Shown here in pieces: positions 42,068-49,220 of a DNA stretch of 64,000 nucleotides; within the stretch, counting starts at the first letter, position 1, and each line of letters begins with the position of its first letter. The translations under genes were made by a program, and so were the position numbers. The notes under the pieces were generated by a model. It ran no database searches. It was not told the origin of the DNA and saw nothing but the letters and a program-made list of their open reading frames with translations. The DNA comes from Kribbella jejuensis. GTDB taxonomy: Bacteria; Actinomycetota; Actinomycetes; Propionibacteriales; Kribbellaceae. Where the stretch lies: assembly GCF_006715085.1 (NCBI RefSeq), contig NZ_VFMM01000004.1:124001-188000 (forward strand), in the 5' to 3' direction.

Positions 42068-43779
42068 CTCGCCTCCTCGACGGCCAGGCGTTCGGATTCG
42101 ACTTCGACGGCCAACGCCTCGTCCTCCTCGTGGAACTCGAGCTGCCGTCGCCTGCTCGCGACCAGACCCTCCGGCCGGAACCGCATCATCAGCACCAGCA
42201 GCAGACCGAACATGAGCAACCGGTACTCCGAGAAGAACCGCAGCTTCTCCGGCAGCAGTTTCAGGATCGTCGCCCCCAGCAGCACACCGGCGATGGTGCC
42301 CATACCGCCGAGCACGATCGCGGCCAGCAGGAACGCCGACTCGATGAACTGGTACTGGTCCGGGCTGACCGCGGCGTCCTGGTGGGCCTTGATGGTGCCG
42401 GCCAGACCGGCGAGGAACGCGCCGATCGCGAACGCCAGCAGCTTCAGCCCGAAGACGTTCACGCCCATCGCCTCGGCGGCCTTCTCGTCCTCGCGGATCG
42501 CGACCCAGCCGCGGCCGATCCGGCTGTTGTTCAGCCGGGCGAAGACCAGGATCACGAACCCGATCAGGACCAGCAGGACGAAGTAGTAGTTCGAGAACCG
42601 CCCGAGTTCGATACCGGCGACCGTGTGCTGGCTGCCGAAGTCGAATCCGAAGGGTTTCCAGTCCGGAATACCGGGCACACCGTTCGGGCCGTTGGTCAGG
42701 TTCGGACCGTTGTTGCCGTCCAGGTTGCCCATCGTGAACCGGAAGATCTCACCGAAGCCCAGCGTCACGATCGCCAGGTAGTCGCCGGAGACCCGCAGTG
42801 TCGGCGTACCGATGATCAGGCCGAGAATCGCCGACACACAGGCGCCGATCAGCACCACGATCAGGAAGTTCGGCTTCCAGCCGATGGTTGCGAACGCCGA
42901 CGTCGACAGTACCGCTGCCGTGTAGGAGCCGGCCCCGAGGAACGCGATGTACCCGAGGTCCAGCAGTCCGGCCAGACCGACAACGATGTTCAGGCCCATC
43001 GCGGTGGCGCCGAAGATCAGCACCTGGTTCGCGATCGACATGTTCGCGTCCGACCCGTTCTGCGTGAACGGGAACAGGAACGCCACCACGAACGCGGCAA
43101 GCGTCAGCACATTGCGGTGCCGCTGCCCGACATGACCGACGTAGCTCATCGCGCCGGTCCGGAACAACGCCGTCGCGACCACGGCGATGAACACCAGGCA
43201 GAGGATGAACGACCAGGCATCCTGCAGGCCGAGCGCGTACGCCGCGGCGTACAGGATCGAACCCATCAGGACCGCGATGATCAGGATCTCGGCCCAGCCC
43301 GGCAGCCTCGCCTCGCTCATGTCCCGCAGTTGCCGCAGCGGCAGCATCCACGCCGACACCGCGATCAGCAGCGCGCCGACCAGCGACACGTAGCCACCCG
43401 GGTTCACGTTGATGAAACCGGCCGATTCGGTCCCGATCGCGATCACGATCAGCACCATGTAGAGCGCCAGACCGGTGCCGAGCATCCGCAGCCCGACGGT
43501 CGCGTCGAGCCACGCACCCAGCTTGGTCAGCGGGCCCTTCTCGGCGAGCAACAGCACCAGGGACAGCACCGCACCGACGATCGCGAGGATCTGCAGGCCG
43601 CCCGGGTAGAAGTTGATCGACAGGTCGTTCAGGATCTGGCCGTCGTAGCTCCAGGACAGGAACGACCCGATGACGAGCAGCGCCACGCCGGCGATACCCA
43701 ACGGCCACGCGATCGGCTTGCCCGGCTTCGCCACCGGAGTCCCGACTGTGTTGTCTGCAGGCGTTTTGACGTCGGTCAT
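42064..43779 (-). CDS. livM: Branched-chain amino acid ABC transporter permease LivM
   Basis: A 571-residue permease, enlarged from the usual 320-420. The N-terminal 200 residues hold about five extra hydrophobic helices (e.g. PLGIAGVALLVIGSFLSWSY). The core follows with VGLAGLLDLGYIAFLGAGSYTAAVL, GDYLAIVTLGFGEIFR and the ATPase-contact loop NNSRIGRGWVAIREDEKAAEAMGV. A charged tail follows the last helix. ATGA overlaps with both neighbours fix the start. Confidence 0.94.
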   Translation of the reverse strand: MTDVKTPADNTVGTPVAKPGKPIAWPLGIAGVALLVIGSFLSWSYDGQILNDLSINFYPGGLQILAIVGAVLSLVLLLAEKGPLTKLGAWLDATVGLRMLGTGLALYMVLIVIAIGTESAGFINVNPGGYVSLVGALLIAVSAWMLPLRQLRDMSEARLPGWAEILIIAVLMGSILYAAAYALGLQDAWSFILCLVFIAVVATALFRTGAMSYVGHVGQRHRNVLTLAAFVVAFLFPFTQNGSDANMSIANQVLIFGATAMGLNIVVGLAGLLDLGYIAFLGAGSYTAAVLSTSAFATIGWKPNFLIVVLIGACVSAILGLIIGTPTLRVSGDYLAIVTLGFGEIFRFTMGNLDGNNGPNLTNGPNGVPGIPDWKPFGFDFGSQHTVAGIELGRFSNYYFVLLVLIGFVILVFARLNNSRIGRGWVAIREDEKAAEAMGVNVFGLKLLAFAIGAFLAGLAGTIKAHQDAAVSPDQYQFIESAFLLAAIVLGGMGTIAGVLLGATILKLLPEKLRFFSEYRLLMFGLLLVLMMRFRPEGLVASRRRQLEFHEEDEALAVEVESERLAVEEAR

Positions 43780-45092
43780 GCCCGGTCCACCACCCTCGCG
43801 CCGAGCAGGCCCTGCGGCCTGAAGACCAGAACCAGAATCAGGATCACGAACGCCCAGACGTCCTTCCAGGTGCTACCACCGAACTGGCCCGGGATGTACT
43901 GCGTGGCCATCGCCTCCACCACGCCGAGGACCAGACCACCGACGACCGCCCCGTAGACGTTCCCGATACCACCCAGGACCGCGGCGGTGAACGCCTTCAG
44001 ACCGGCCAGGAAGCCCATCCGGAAGTCGATGTTGTTGTTCTGCAGGCCCTGCGAGACACCCGCGATCGCCGCGAGCACCGCGCCGAGCGCGAACGCGACC
44101 ACGATGATCCGGTCGACGTTGATACCCATCAGCCGCGCGGTGTCCGGGTCCTGCGACACCGCCTGCATACCGCGGCCGAGCCGGGTCCGGTTGATGAAGA
44201 ACCACAGCAGTACGGCGCAGACCGCGAGCGCCGCGACCGTGAAGATCGCGGACCGCTGGATGGTCACGCCACCGACCTGCAGCGCCTTGCCGGTCACCAC
44301 GTCCAACTGCGGGAACGGGATGCGGGCCTTCGCGCTCGGCCACTCGACCTTGTTGATCAGCAGCTTGAACAGGACCCAGCCGATCTCCGCGGTGACCGCG
44401 GCGGTGACCGCACTGACGGCCACGGCGCGGACGCCGACCTGAACCCCGGCGCGCGACTTCGCGGCCTCGCCCACAGTCATGCCGACCCCCGTACCGACGA
44501 TCGCGCCGCCGACGATCGCCGCCACGATGTACACCGCGGAGAGATCGGAGTTGATCAGCAGGACGACGATCCACAACGCCACCGCGCCGGCACCACCGCC
44601 GAGCAGCGGTGCCCGGTCGTACCACTTGGTGACCGGGTGGTTCAGGTTCACGCCGGTCTGGCGGCTGCCGACCAGGTAGCCGGCCGCGATCGCGAGCCCG
44701 GCGAACACCACCACGGTCCAGCCCGGACGTTCGTAGAACAGCCGGACGAACTCCTGCAGGAACACGGAGATACCGATCGCCGTGATCAGCGGTGCGAGTC
44801 GTGGCGCGTTCCGCAGGGGACGGTACGCGACACGCTCCATCAGCACCGCGGTACTGACCGACGCGAGCATCGCGCCGATGATCATCACCGGCAGGATCCA
44901 GACGCTGGTCTCACCGTTGAAGAACAACAGGTACGTCGTCAGCGCGCCGAACGCGCCGATCATGAACACCTCGCCGTGGGCGAAGTTGATGAGCTGCACG
45001 ATGCCGTACACGACCGTGTATCCGACCGCGATCAGGGCGTACAGCGAGCCCAAGGTCAACCCGTTGACGAGTTGCTGGAAGAACTGGTCCAC
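43776..45092 (-). CDS. livH: Branched-chain amino acid ABC transporter permease LivH
   Basis: A 438-residue permease; usual LivH is about 290-310. The N-terminal core QQLVNGLTLGSLYALIAVGYTVVYGIVQLINFAHGEVFMIGAF and the C-terminal RTRLGRGMQAVSQDPDTARLMGINVDRII are typical. An extra 110-residue membrane segment (about 150-260) with hydrophobic helices such as AVALWIVVLLI and AVSAVTAAVTAEIGWVLF is inserted between. Separated from livK by 84 nt that hold a hairpin. Confidence 0.94.
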   Translation of the reverse strand: MDQFFQQLVNGLTLGSLYALIAVGYTVVYGIVQLINFAHGEVFMIGAFGALTTYLLFFNGETSVWILPVMIIGAMLASVSTAVLMERVAYRPLRNAPRLAPLITAIGISVFLQEFVRLFYERPGWTVVVFAGLAIAAGYLVGSRQTGVNLNHPVTKWYDRAPLLGGGAGAVALWIVVLLINSDLSAVYIVAAIVGGAIVGTGVGMTVGEAAKSRAGVQVGVRAVAVSAVTAAVTAEIGWVLFKLLINKVEWPSAKARIPFPQLDVVTGKALQVGGVTIQRSAIFTVAALAVCAVLLWFFINRTRLGRGMQAVSQDPDTARLMGINVDRIIVVAFALGAVLAAIAGVSQGLQNNNIDFRMGFLAGLKAFTAAVLGGIGNVYGAVVGGLVLGVVEAMATQYIPGQFGGSTWKDVWAFVILILVLVFRPQGLLGARVVDRA

Positions 45093-45128
45093 GTCGACCT
45101 CCCATCTGCCTCGGTTGTGACATGCCAG

Positions 45129-45155
45129 GGGGGTGGGAGGATCACTCCCACCCCC
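45129..45155 (-). terminator. Hairpin between livK and livH
   Basis: Perfect 11-bp inverted repeat GGGGGTGGGAG / CTCCCACCCCC with loop GATCA, 21 nt after the livK stop and 36 nt before livH. It probably attenuates read-through, so that the binding protein is made in excess of the membrane parts, or protects the livK mRNA 3' end. Confidence 0.75.
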
Positions 45156-45176
45156 GAGACATGAGGTCGACCCTGC

Positions 45177-46406
45177 TTACTTTTCCTCGAACGCCTTGGT
45201 CTCGACGGTGGTCCACTTGCCACCGGCAACCTTGTAGACGGTGAGCACCTTGGAGGTGGTGTCGCCGTACTGGTCGAAGGCCACCTTCCCGGTCACGCCG
45301 TCGAAGGAGACCTTGCTCATGGCATCGACCGTCGCCTGCCGTGCGGACTCGACGTCCTTGGCGTCCTTCAGCGAGGTCTTCAGCGCGTCGATGATCGCGT
45401 TCGCCGCGTCGTAGGAGTAACCGCCGTACGCCGCGTAGGGCTCCTTGAAACCGGCCGCGTTGTAGTCCGCGACGAACTTCTTCGCCGACTCCAGGGCCTC
45501 CACCGGGGCACCGACGGAGGTGGCGAGGTCACCGTCGCTGGTCTTACCGGCGAGGGTGATGTACTTCGGGTCGTAGATACCGTCGCCGCCCATCAGCGGG
45601 ATGTTCAGGCCGGCGGCCTTCGCCTGCTGCGACAGCGGACCCGCCTGCGGGTACTCACCGCCGTAGTAGATCGCCTGCGGGTTCGACGGCTTGATGGCCG
45701 TCAGCGCGGCGTTGTAGTTCGAGTCGTCGGGGTTGATCGTCTGGGCCGCGACGATGGTGCCGCCGAGCTTCTTGAACTCGTCGGTGAAGGTGCCGACCAG
45801 ACCCTGCCCGTAGGCCTTCTTGTCGTGGATCGTGGCGACCTTGGTGATCTTCGCGGTCTCGTACAGGTACCGGGCCGCGAACGGGCCCTGGACCGCGTCC
45901 GTGGTGCAGGTACGGAAGTACGTCGGGTACGGCCGCTTCGGGTCGGTCTGCCAGTTCGCGCCCTGGGTCAGGCCGGGGCCGGTGTTGGCGGGCGAGACCT
46001 GGACGATCTTCGCCGCCGCGAGGACCGGCTGGACCTGCTGGCTGACGCTGGTGTTCAGCGTGCCGACAACGCCGATCACGTCCTTGTCGCTGGACAGCGC
46101 GGTCGCCGCGTTCTTACCGGGGTCCGGCTTCGCCTCGTCGTCCTTCGGCACGACCTCGAGCTTCCAGCCCGGGATCGCGTTGGAGTCGTTGGCCTGCTTG
46201 ACGGCCAGCTCGACGGAGTGCTGGATACCCAGACCCAGGGCCGACAAGTCTCCGGACAGCGGCGCGATCACGCCGATCTTCGCGGTCTTGGTCGAGCCTC
46301 CGGAGCTCCCCCCAGAGTCGTTGCCACTGCGTGAGCCGCAGGCAGTCAGGGCCAACGACGCAACGATCAGCGACGCGCCGACCCGTACTACGGAACGCTG
46401 GTGCAC
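45177..46406 (-). CDS. livK: Branched-chain amino acid-binding lipoprotein LivK
   Basis: A 409-residue type I periplasmic-binding-fold lipoprotein. Signal LIVASLALTACGS with lipobox Cys23, a Gly/Ser linker, then KIGVIAPLSGDLSALGLGIQHSVELAVKQAN, the LivK-type opening. GTG 46406 follows GGAGGAACA; the longer frame upstream is rejected. First gene of livKHMGF; the 344-nt region upstream probably carries its promoter and operators. Confidence 0.95.
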   Translation of the reverse strand: MHQRSVVRVGASLIVASLALTACGSRSGNDSGGSSGGSTKTAKIGVIAPLSGDLSALGLGIQHSVELAVKQANDSNAIPGWKLEVVPKDDEAKPDPGKNAATALSSDKDVIGVVGTLNTSVSQQVQPVLAAAKIVQVSPANTGPGLTQGANWQTDPKRPYPTYFRTCTTDAVQGPFAARYLYETAKITKVATIHDKKAYGQGLVGTFTDEFKKLGGTIVAAQTINPDDSNYNAALTAIKPSNPQAIYYGGEYPQAGPLSQQAKAAGLNIPLMGGDGIYDPKYITLAGKTSDGDLATSVGAPVEALESAKKFVADYNAAGFKEPYAAYGGYSYDAANAIIDALKTSLKDAKDVESARQATVDAMSKVSFDGVTGKVAFDQYGDTTSKVLTVYKVAGGKWTTVETKAFEEK

Positions 46407-46750
46407 TGTTCCTCCAATGTCTGGATAGTCCCAGCGAAATGCGGGACTCTCGCGCATTTGCCGCGAGCACCCGCAGGTTAGACCCGGCGATGCCCCCAAG
46501 CGAACAGCGCACCGGCTGTGTTGTGAGGTCGTTACCCCGGTAAGTATCGTCCGATCACCTGGATGCTGACCCCTCAACTGTGTCAGTAACGTACTGTCAG
46601 CTCACGGTCTGTCTGCGTGAGATTTGCTGCCTGTCAACCGTGGTGACTGTCACGATTCGTCACGAAGCCGCCAGTACATTCAGCACACCGTCACGACACG
46701 CCGGTACGACCTGCGAAGACCGCCGATCGGAGGCAGGGCCGCGCGCCCGG
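46407..46750. promoter_or_regulatory. Non-coding livK upstream region with palindromes and repeats
   Basis: 344 nt without a credible gene between pdtaR and livK. Visible elements: AGTCCC/GGGACT inverted repeat (46427-46448) in the livK leader; perfect palindrome CAGTA-ACG-TACTG (46584-46596); and three copies of GTCACGA at 46649, 46659 and 46690, spaced 10 and 31 nt (helical-turn spacing). Several GTnAC words resemble half-sites of the nitrogen regulator GlnR, but the full GTnAC-n6-GAAAC pattern is not seen. Confidence 0.45.
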
Positions 46751-47338
46751 TCAGGCGTCGCCGGCCTCGTTCACGACCAGTTCGGCCACCTGGCGCATCG
46801 ACACACGCTTGTCCATCGCGGTCTTCTGGATCCACCGGAACGAGTCCGGCTCGGACAGCCCGAACTTCGTCTGCAGGATCGACTTCGCCCGGTCCACCAG
46901 CTTGCGGGTCTCCAACCGCTCGGCCAGGTCCGCGACCTCCCGCTCCAGCTCGGCGAGCTCGACGTACCGGGACGCGGCGATCTCGATCGCCGGCAGCAGG
47001 TCGGCCTTGGAGAACGGCTTCACCAGGTAGGCCATCGCCCCCGCGTCCCGGGCCCGCTCGACCAGCTCGCGCTGCGAGAACGCCGTCAGCATCAGCACCG
47101 GCGCGATCCGCTCCCCCGCGATCTTCTCCGCCGCACTCAGCCCGTCCAGCTTCGGCATCTTCACGTCGAGAATCACCAGATCCGGCCGCTGCTCGATCGC
47201 CAGCCGGATAGCCTCCTCGCCGTCCCCCGCCTGCCCGACGACGTCATACCCCTCTTCCGCGAGCATCTCAGCCAGATCCATCCGAATCAGAGCCTCGTCC
47301 TCAGCGATCACCACACGCTTAGCAGTCACACCCGACAC
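46751..47338 (-). CDS. pdtaR: ANTAR-domain response regulator (PdtaR homologue)
   Basis: A 195-residue regulator: receiver domain 1-125 with phospho-acceptor Asp58 (LVILDVKMP), acidic cluster EDE (13-15), Thr in LMLTAF and Lys in YLVKPF, then ANTAR RNA-binding domain (about 130-190; ETRKLVDRAKSILQTKFGLSEPDSFRWIQKTAMDKR). It acts by binding paired hexaloop hairpins in mRNAs after phosphorylation by a PdtaS-type kinase encoded elsewhere. Neighbour genes pyk and liv match the conserved actinobacterial location. Confidence 0.93.
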   Translation of the reverse strand: MSGVTAKRVVIAEDEALIRMDLAEMLAEEGYDVVGQAGDGEEAIRLAIEQRPDLVILDVKMPKLDGLSAAEKIAGERIAPVLMLTAFSQRELVERARDAGAMAYLVKPFSKADLLPAIEIAASRYVELAELEREVADLAERLETRKLVDRAKSILQTKFGLSEPDSFRWIQKTAMDKRVSMRQVAELVVNEAGDA

Positions 47339-47353
47339 CTTATCGACCCACCC

Positions 47354-48124
47354 TCACGACTTCGGCCCCACAAACCCATCCAACGCCGCCACCCCCTCCT
47401 TCCGACTCACGGCGATCGCATTCAACCGAGGCTGCCGCCAAGCAATCCCCAACTGATCCAGCGTGTCCGTCAGTATCTTCCGAATGTCCACAGACTCGTT
47501 CGAGAACATGTAGCGCACGTAGTAGTACCGCTTCCCATCAGCCTTGCTCGCCCAGTTCACGAACCGGCACCCGTCGGAGTGGAACAACCCCCGCAACAGC
47601 TGTTCGGGGTACTTGGCAACAATCTCCCGCTGCCAGTCGGTCAGCTCGATCTTCCGCAGATGCTTCATCCCCGGCCCGTGCTGTGGAAACAGACAGGGCC
47701 AGTGCTTCCACCGTGCCTCTGTCCGGATCGTGCCCGGCCCCTTCCGAGGGCATGGGCTCGCCGTCGGCTTCACCAACTTGATGGTCTCGAAGATCTCGCG
47801 GTTGAGATCGGGGTACTTCTGGTCGTTGACGATCTGCAACGTGAACACACCCCGCCGCGCCTTCGCGATGGAACCATCGCCCAGGTACCACCCGAGGAGC
47901 AACGCGTACGCCGCCTCGTCCAACTCGGCCCCGTCACATCGCGGACACGGCGTCCCTTGGAACGCGGTCCCTCGCGGCAACCCGCGCCGCTGATACAACC
48001 GCCGCCACCGCCGAATCGTCTTGACGGCAACCCCATGGATCTCGGCGTTCGTCTTGTCAGCAACGCCGTTGTCCGACATCCGCAACGCGGAGTCGACTGT
48101 CTCCTGCGGTCTGATGTGCCCCAT
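47354..48124 (-). CDS. HTH-LAGLIDADG-like protein, copy A
   Basis: A 256-residue protein. An N-terminal homeodomain-like helix-turn-helix (about 8-47; EIHGVAVKTIRRWRRLYQRRG) is followed by CPRC (60-63) and two LAGLIDADG-type helices: ALLLGWYLGDG (74-84, Asp83) and LLRGLFHSDG (176-185, Asp184). In between is KHWPCLFPQHGPGMKH; the end is RYMFSNESVDIRKI..PRLNAIAVSRKEGVAALDGFVGPK. Both acidic catalytic positions are kept, so nuclease activity is possible, yet the HTH and free-standing gene suggest a regulator or domesticated endonuclease. Divergent paralogue (copy B) lies beyond the tRNA. ATG 48124 follows a damage-type promoter element by 5 nt. Confidence 0.82.
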   Translation of the reverse strand: MGHIRPQETVDSALRMSDNGVADKTNAEIHGVAVKTIRRWRRLYQRRGLPRGTAFQGTPCPRCDGAELDEAAYALLLGWYLGDGSIAKARRGVFTLQIVNDQKYPDLNREIFETIKLVKPTASPCPRKGPGTIRTEARWKHWPCLFPQHGPGMKHLRKIELTDWQREIVAKYPEQLLRGLFHSDGCRFVNWASKADGKRYYYVRYMFSNESVDIRKILTDTLDQLGIAWRQPRLNAIAVSRKEGVAALDGFVGPKS

Positions 48125-48129
48125 GCCTC

Positions 48130-48152
48130 ATGCTCGGACAGGCCACCGACAG
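48130..48152 (-). promoter_or_regulatory. Damage-type promoter element of LAGLIDADG copy A
   Basis: CTGTCGGTG - 8 nt - GAGCAT - 5 nt - ATG on the minus strand. Upstream half matches TTGTCRGTG at 8 of 9 positions; the -10 keeps only A2 and T6 of TAnnnT. Confidence 0.5.
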
Positions 48153-48213
48153 TTTCTGGCCGCGCCGGATTTACGTCGCATCGTCTGTGTGCGCTAGGCT
48201 TCTCGAAAAGCCA

Positions 48214-48288
48214 GCCCTGGTACCCCAATTTGGCAGAGGGAGCGGATTCAAAACCCGCACAGTGTGGGTTCGAGTCCCACCCAGGGCA
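48214..48288 (+). tRNA. tRNA-Leu (anticodon CAA) with short variable loop
   Basis: 75 nt fold as a cloverleaf: acceptor stem GCCCTGG/CCAGGGC perfect, discriminator A73, leucine-like D-arm (CCC/GGG with GGCAGA loop), anticodon arm GCGGA-TTCAAAA-CCCGC (an A-C mismatch at the loop-closing pair), variable loop ACAGT and T-arm GTGGG-TTCGAGT-CCCAC. The anticodon CAA and loop TTCAAAA are those of tRNA-Leu reading UUG, but the long class II variable arm of bacterial leucine tRNAs is missing. No CCA is encoded, which is common in actinobacteria. It could be a specialised or degenerate leucine tRNA. Confidence 0.78.
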
Positions 48289-48295
48289 CAGAAAA

Positions 48296-48318
48296 CTGTC
48301 GGCGGCGCTCGCGAAACT
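48296..48318 (+). promoter_or_regulatory. Damage-type promoter element of LAGLIDADG copy B
   Basis: CTGTCGGCG - 8 nt - GAAACT - 6 nt - ATG on the plus strand, beginning 8 nt after the tRNA 3' end. Upstream half matches TTGTCRGTG at 7 of 9; the -10 keeps A2 and T6 of TAnnnT. Together with copy A's element it forms an inverted repeat around the tRNA (AGAAA(A)CTGTCGG). Confidence 0.5.
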
Positions 48319-48324
48319 CGCTGT

Positions 48325-49074
48325 ATGTACGACGAGCGGACGCGGGCGGTCGCACTCGCGGCGATCGGTTCCGGCGAGAGTCTGAACTCGATCAGCAAGC
48401 GGCTCGGGATCAGCCGGGCGGCGCTTCGTGAGTGGCGGGACAACGGGGATCGTCGCGTGCGCCCGAGCGAATGTCCGCGGTGTGGAACCGGGTCGCTCGA
48501 CGCGTCGTCGTATGCGCAGCTGCTCGGGCTGTATCTCGGGGACGGTTGTCTGTCGCGGCATCGGCGCGACGTCTACGCGCTGCGGATCGCGTGTGACGAC
48601 AGCTATCCGCGGCTGATCGACGAGGCGGCCGACGCCGTACGGGCGGTTCATCCGAGCCGCCCGGTGCATCGTGTCCAGGCGGTCGGCTACACGGCAGTCG
48701 TCTCGTACTGGAAACACTGGCCGTGTCTGTTCCCGCAGCACGGTCCGGGGCCGAAGCACCGTCGTACGATCACCCTCGCCGACTGGCAACAGACGATCGT
48801 TGCCGACCACCCCGAACCGTTCCTCCGCGGCCTCTTCAACTCCGACGGCTGCCGCGTCGCCAACTGGACCACAAGAACCGTCGCAGGCGAACCGAAGCGC
48901 TACGAATACCCGCGCTACATGTTCTCCAACGAGTCCCAAGACATCATGCACCTCTGCCGACGGACCCTGGACCTGCTCAACATCCCCTGGCGAATGCCCC
49001 GCCCCAACGCCCTCTCCGTAGCACGCCGAGAAGCCGTCGAACGCATGGACGCCTTCATCGGCCCGAAGGACTAG
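48325..49074 (+). CDS. HTH-LAGLIDADG-like protein, copy B
   Basis: A 249-residue paralogue of copy A. It has a homeodomain-like HTH (about 5-40; LNSISKRLGISRAALREWRDN), CPRC (50-53), LAGLIDADG helices AQLLGLYLGDG (64-74, Asp73) and FLRGLFNSDG (166-175, Asp174), KHWPCLFPQHGPGPKH in between, and the end PRYMFSNESQDIMHL..PRPNALSVARREAVERMDAFIGPK. The shared 16-residue core and ends show common ancestry; identity is well below full, so the duplication is not recent. ATG 48325 is preferred because the longer frame would run through the tRNA. Not an intein: no splicing motifs or host protein. Confidence 0.82.
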   Translation: MYDERTRAVALAAIGSGESLNSISKRLGISRAALREWRDNGDRRVRPSECPRCGTGSLDASSYAQLLGLYLGDGCLSRHRRDVYALRIACDDSYPRLIDEAADAVRAVHPSRPVHRVQAVGYTAVVSYWKHWPCLFPQHGPGPKHRRTITLADWQQTIVADHPEPFLRGLFNSDGCRVANWTTRTVAGEPKRYEYPRYMFSNESQDIMHLCRRTLDLLNIPWRMPRPNALSVARREAVERMDAFIGPKD

Positions 49075-49220
49075 CCCGTTACCGGGCCACGCGACCCCAC
49101 CCAAGCCAGCCCTCCGAAGCCTCTGCGCCGCTCTCCCCCACCAACCCGCGCCCGGTCACCCAAGCCAGCCACTTCTCTCAAGCTGTCTTTTGCTTTGGAT
49201 GTGGGTGAGGCGGGCGGTTG

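Noticed and set aside
48214..48288. tRNA as integration site of a mobile element
   Set aside because: No integrase, excisionase or duplicated tRNA end is visible in the flanks.
47354..49074. Inteins or a mobile intron carrying homing endonucleases
   Set aside because: No splice-site motifs, no interrupted host gene, and each protein has its own HTH and promoter element.
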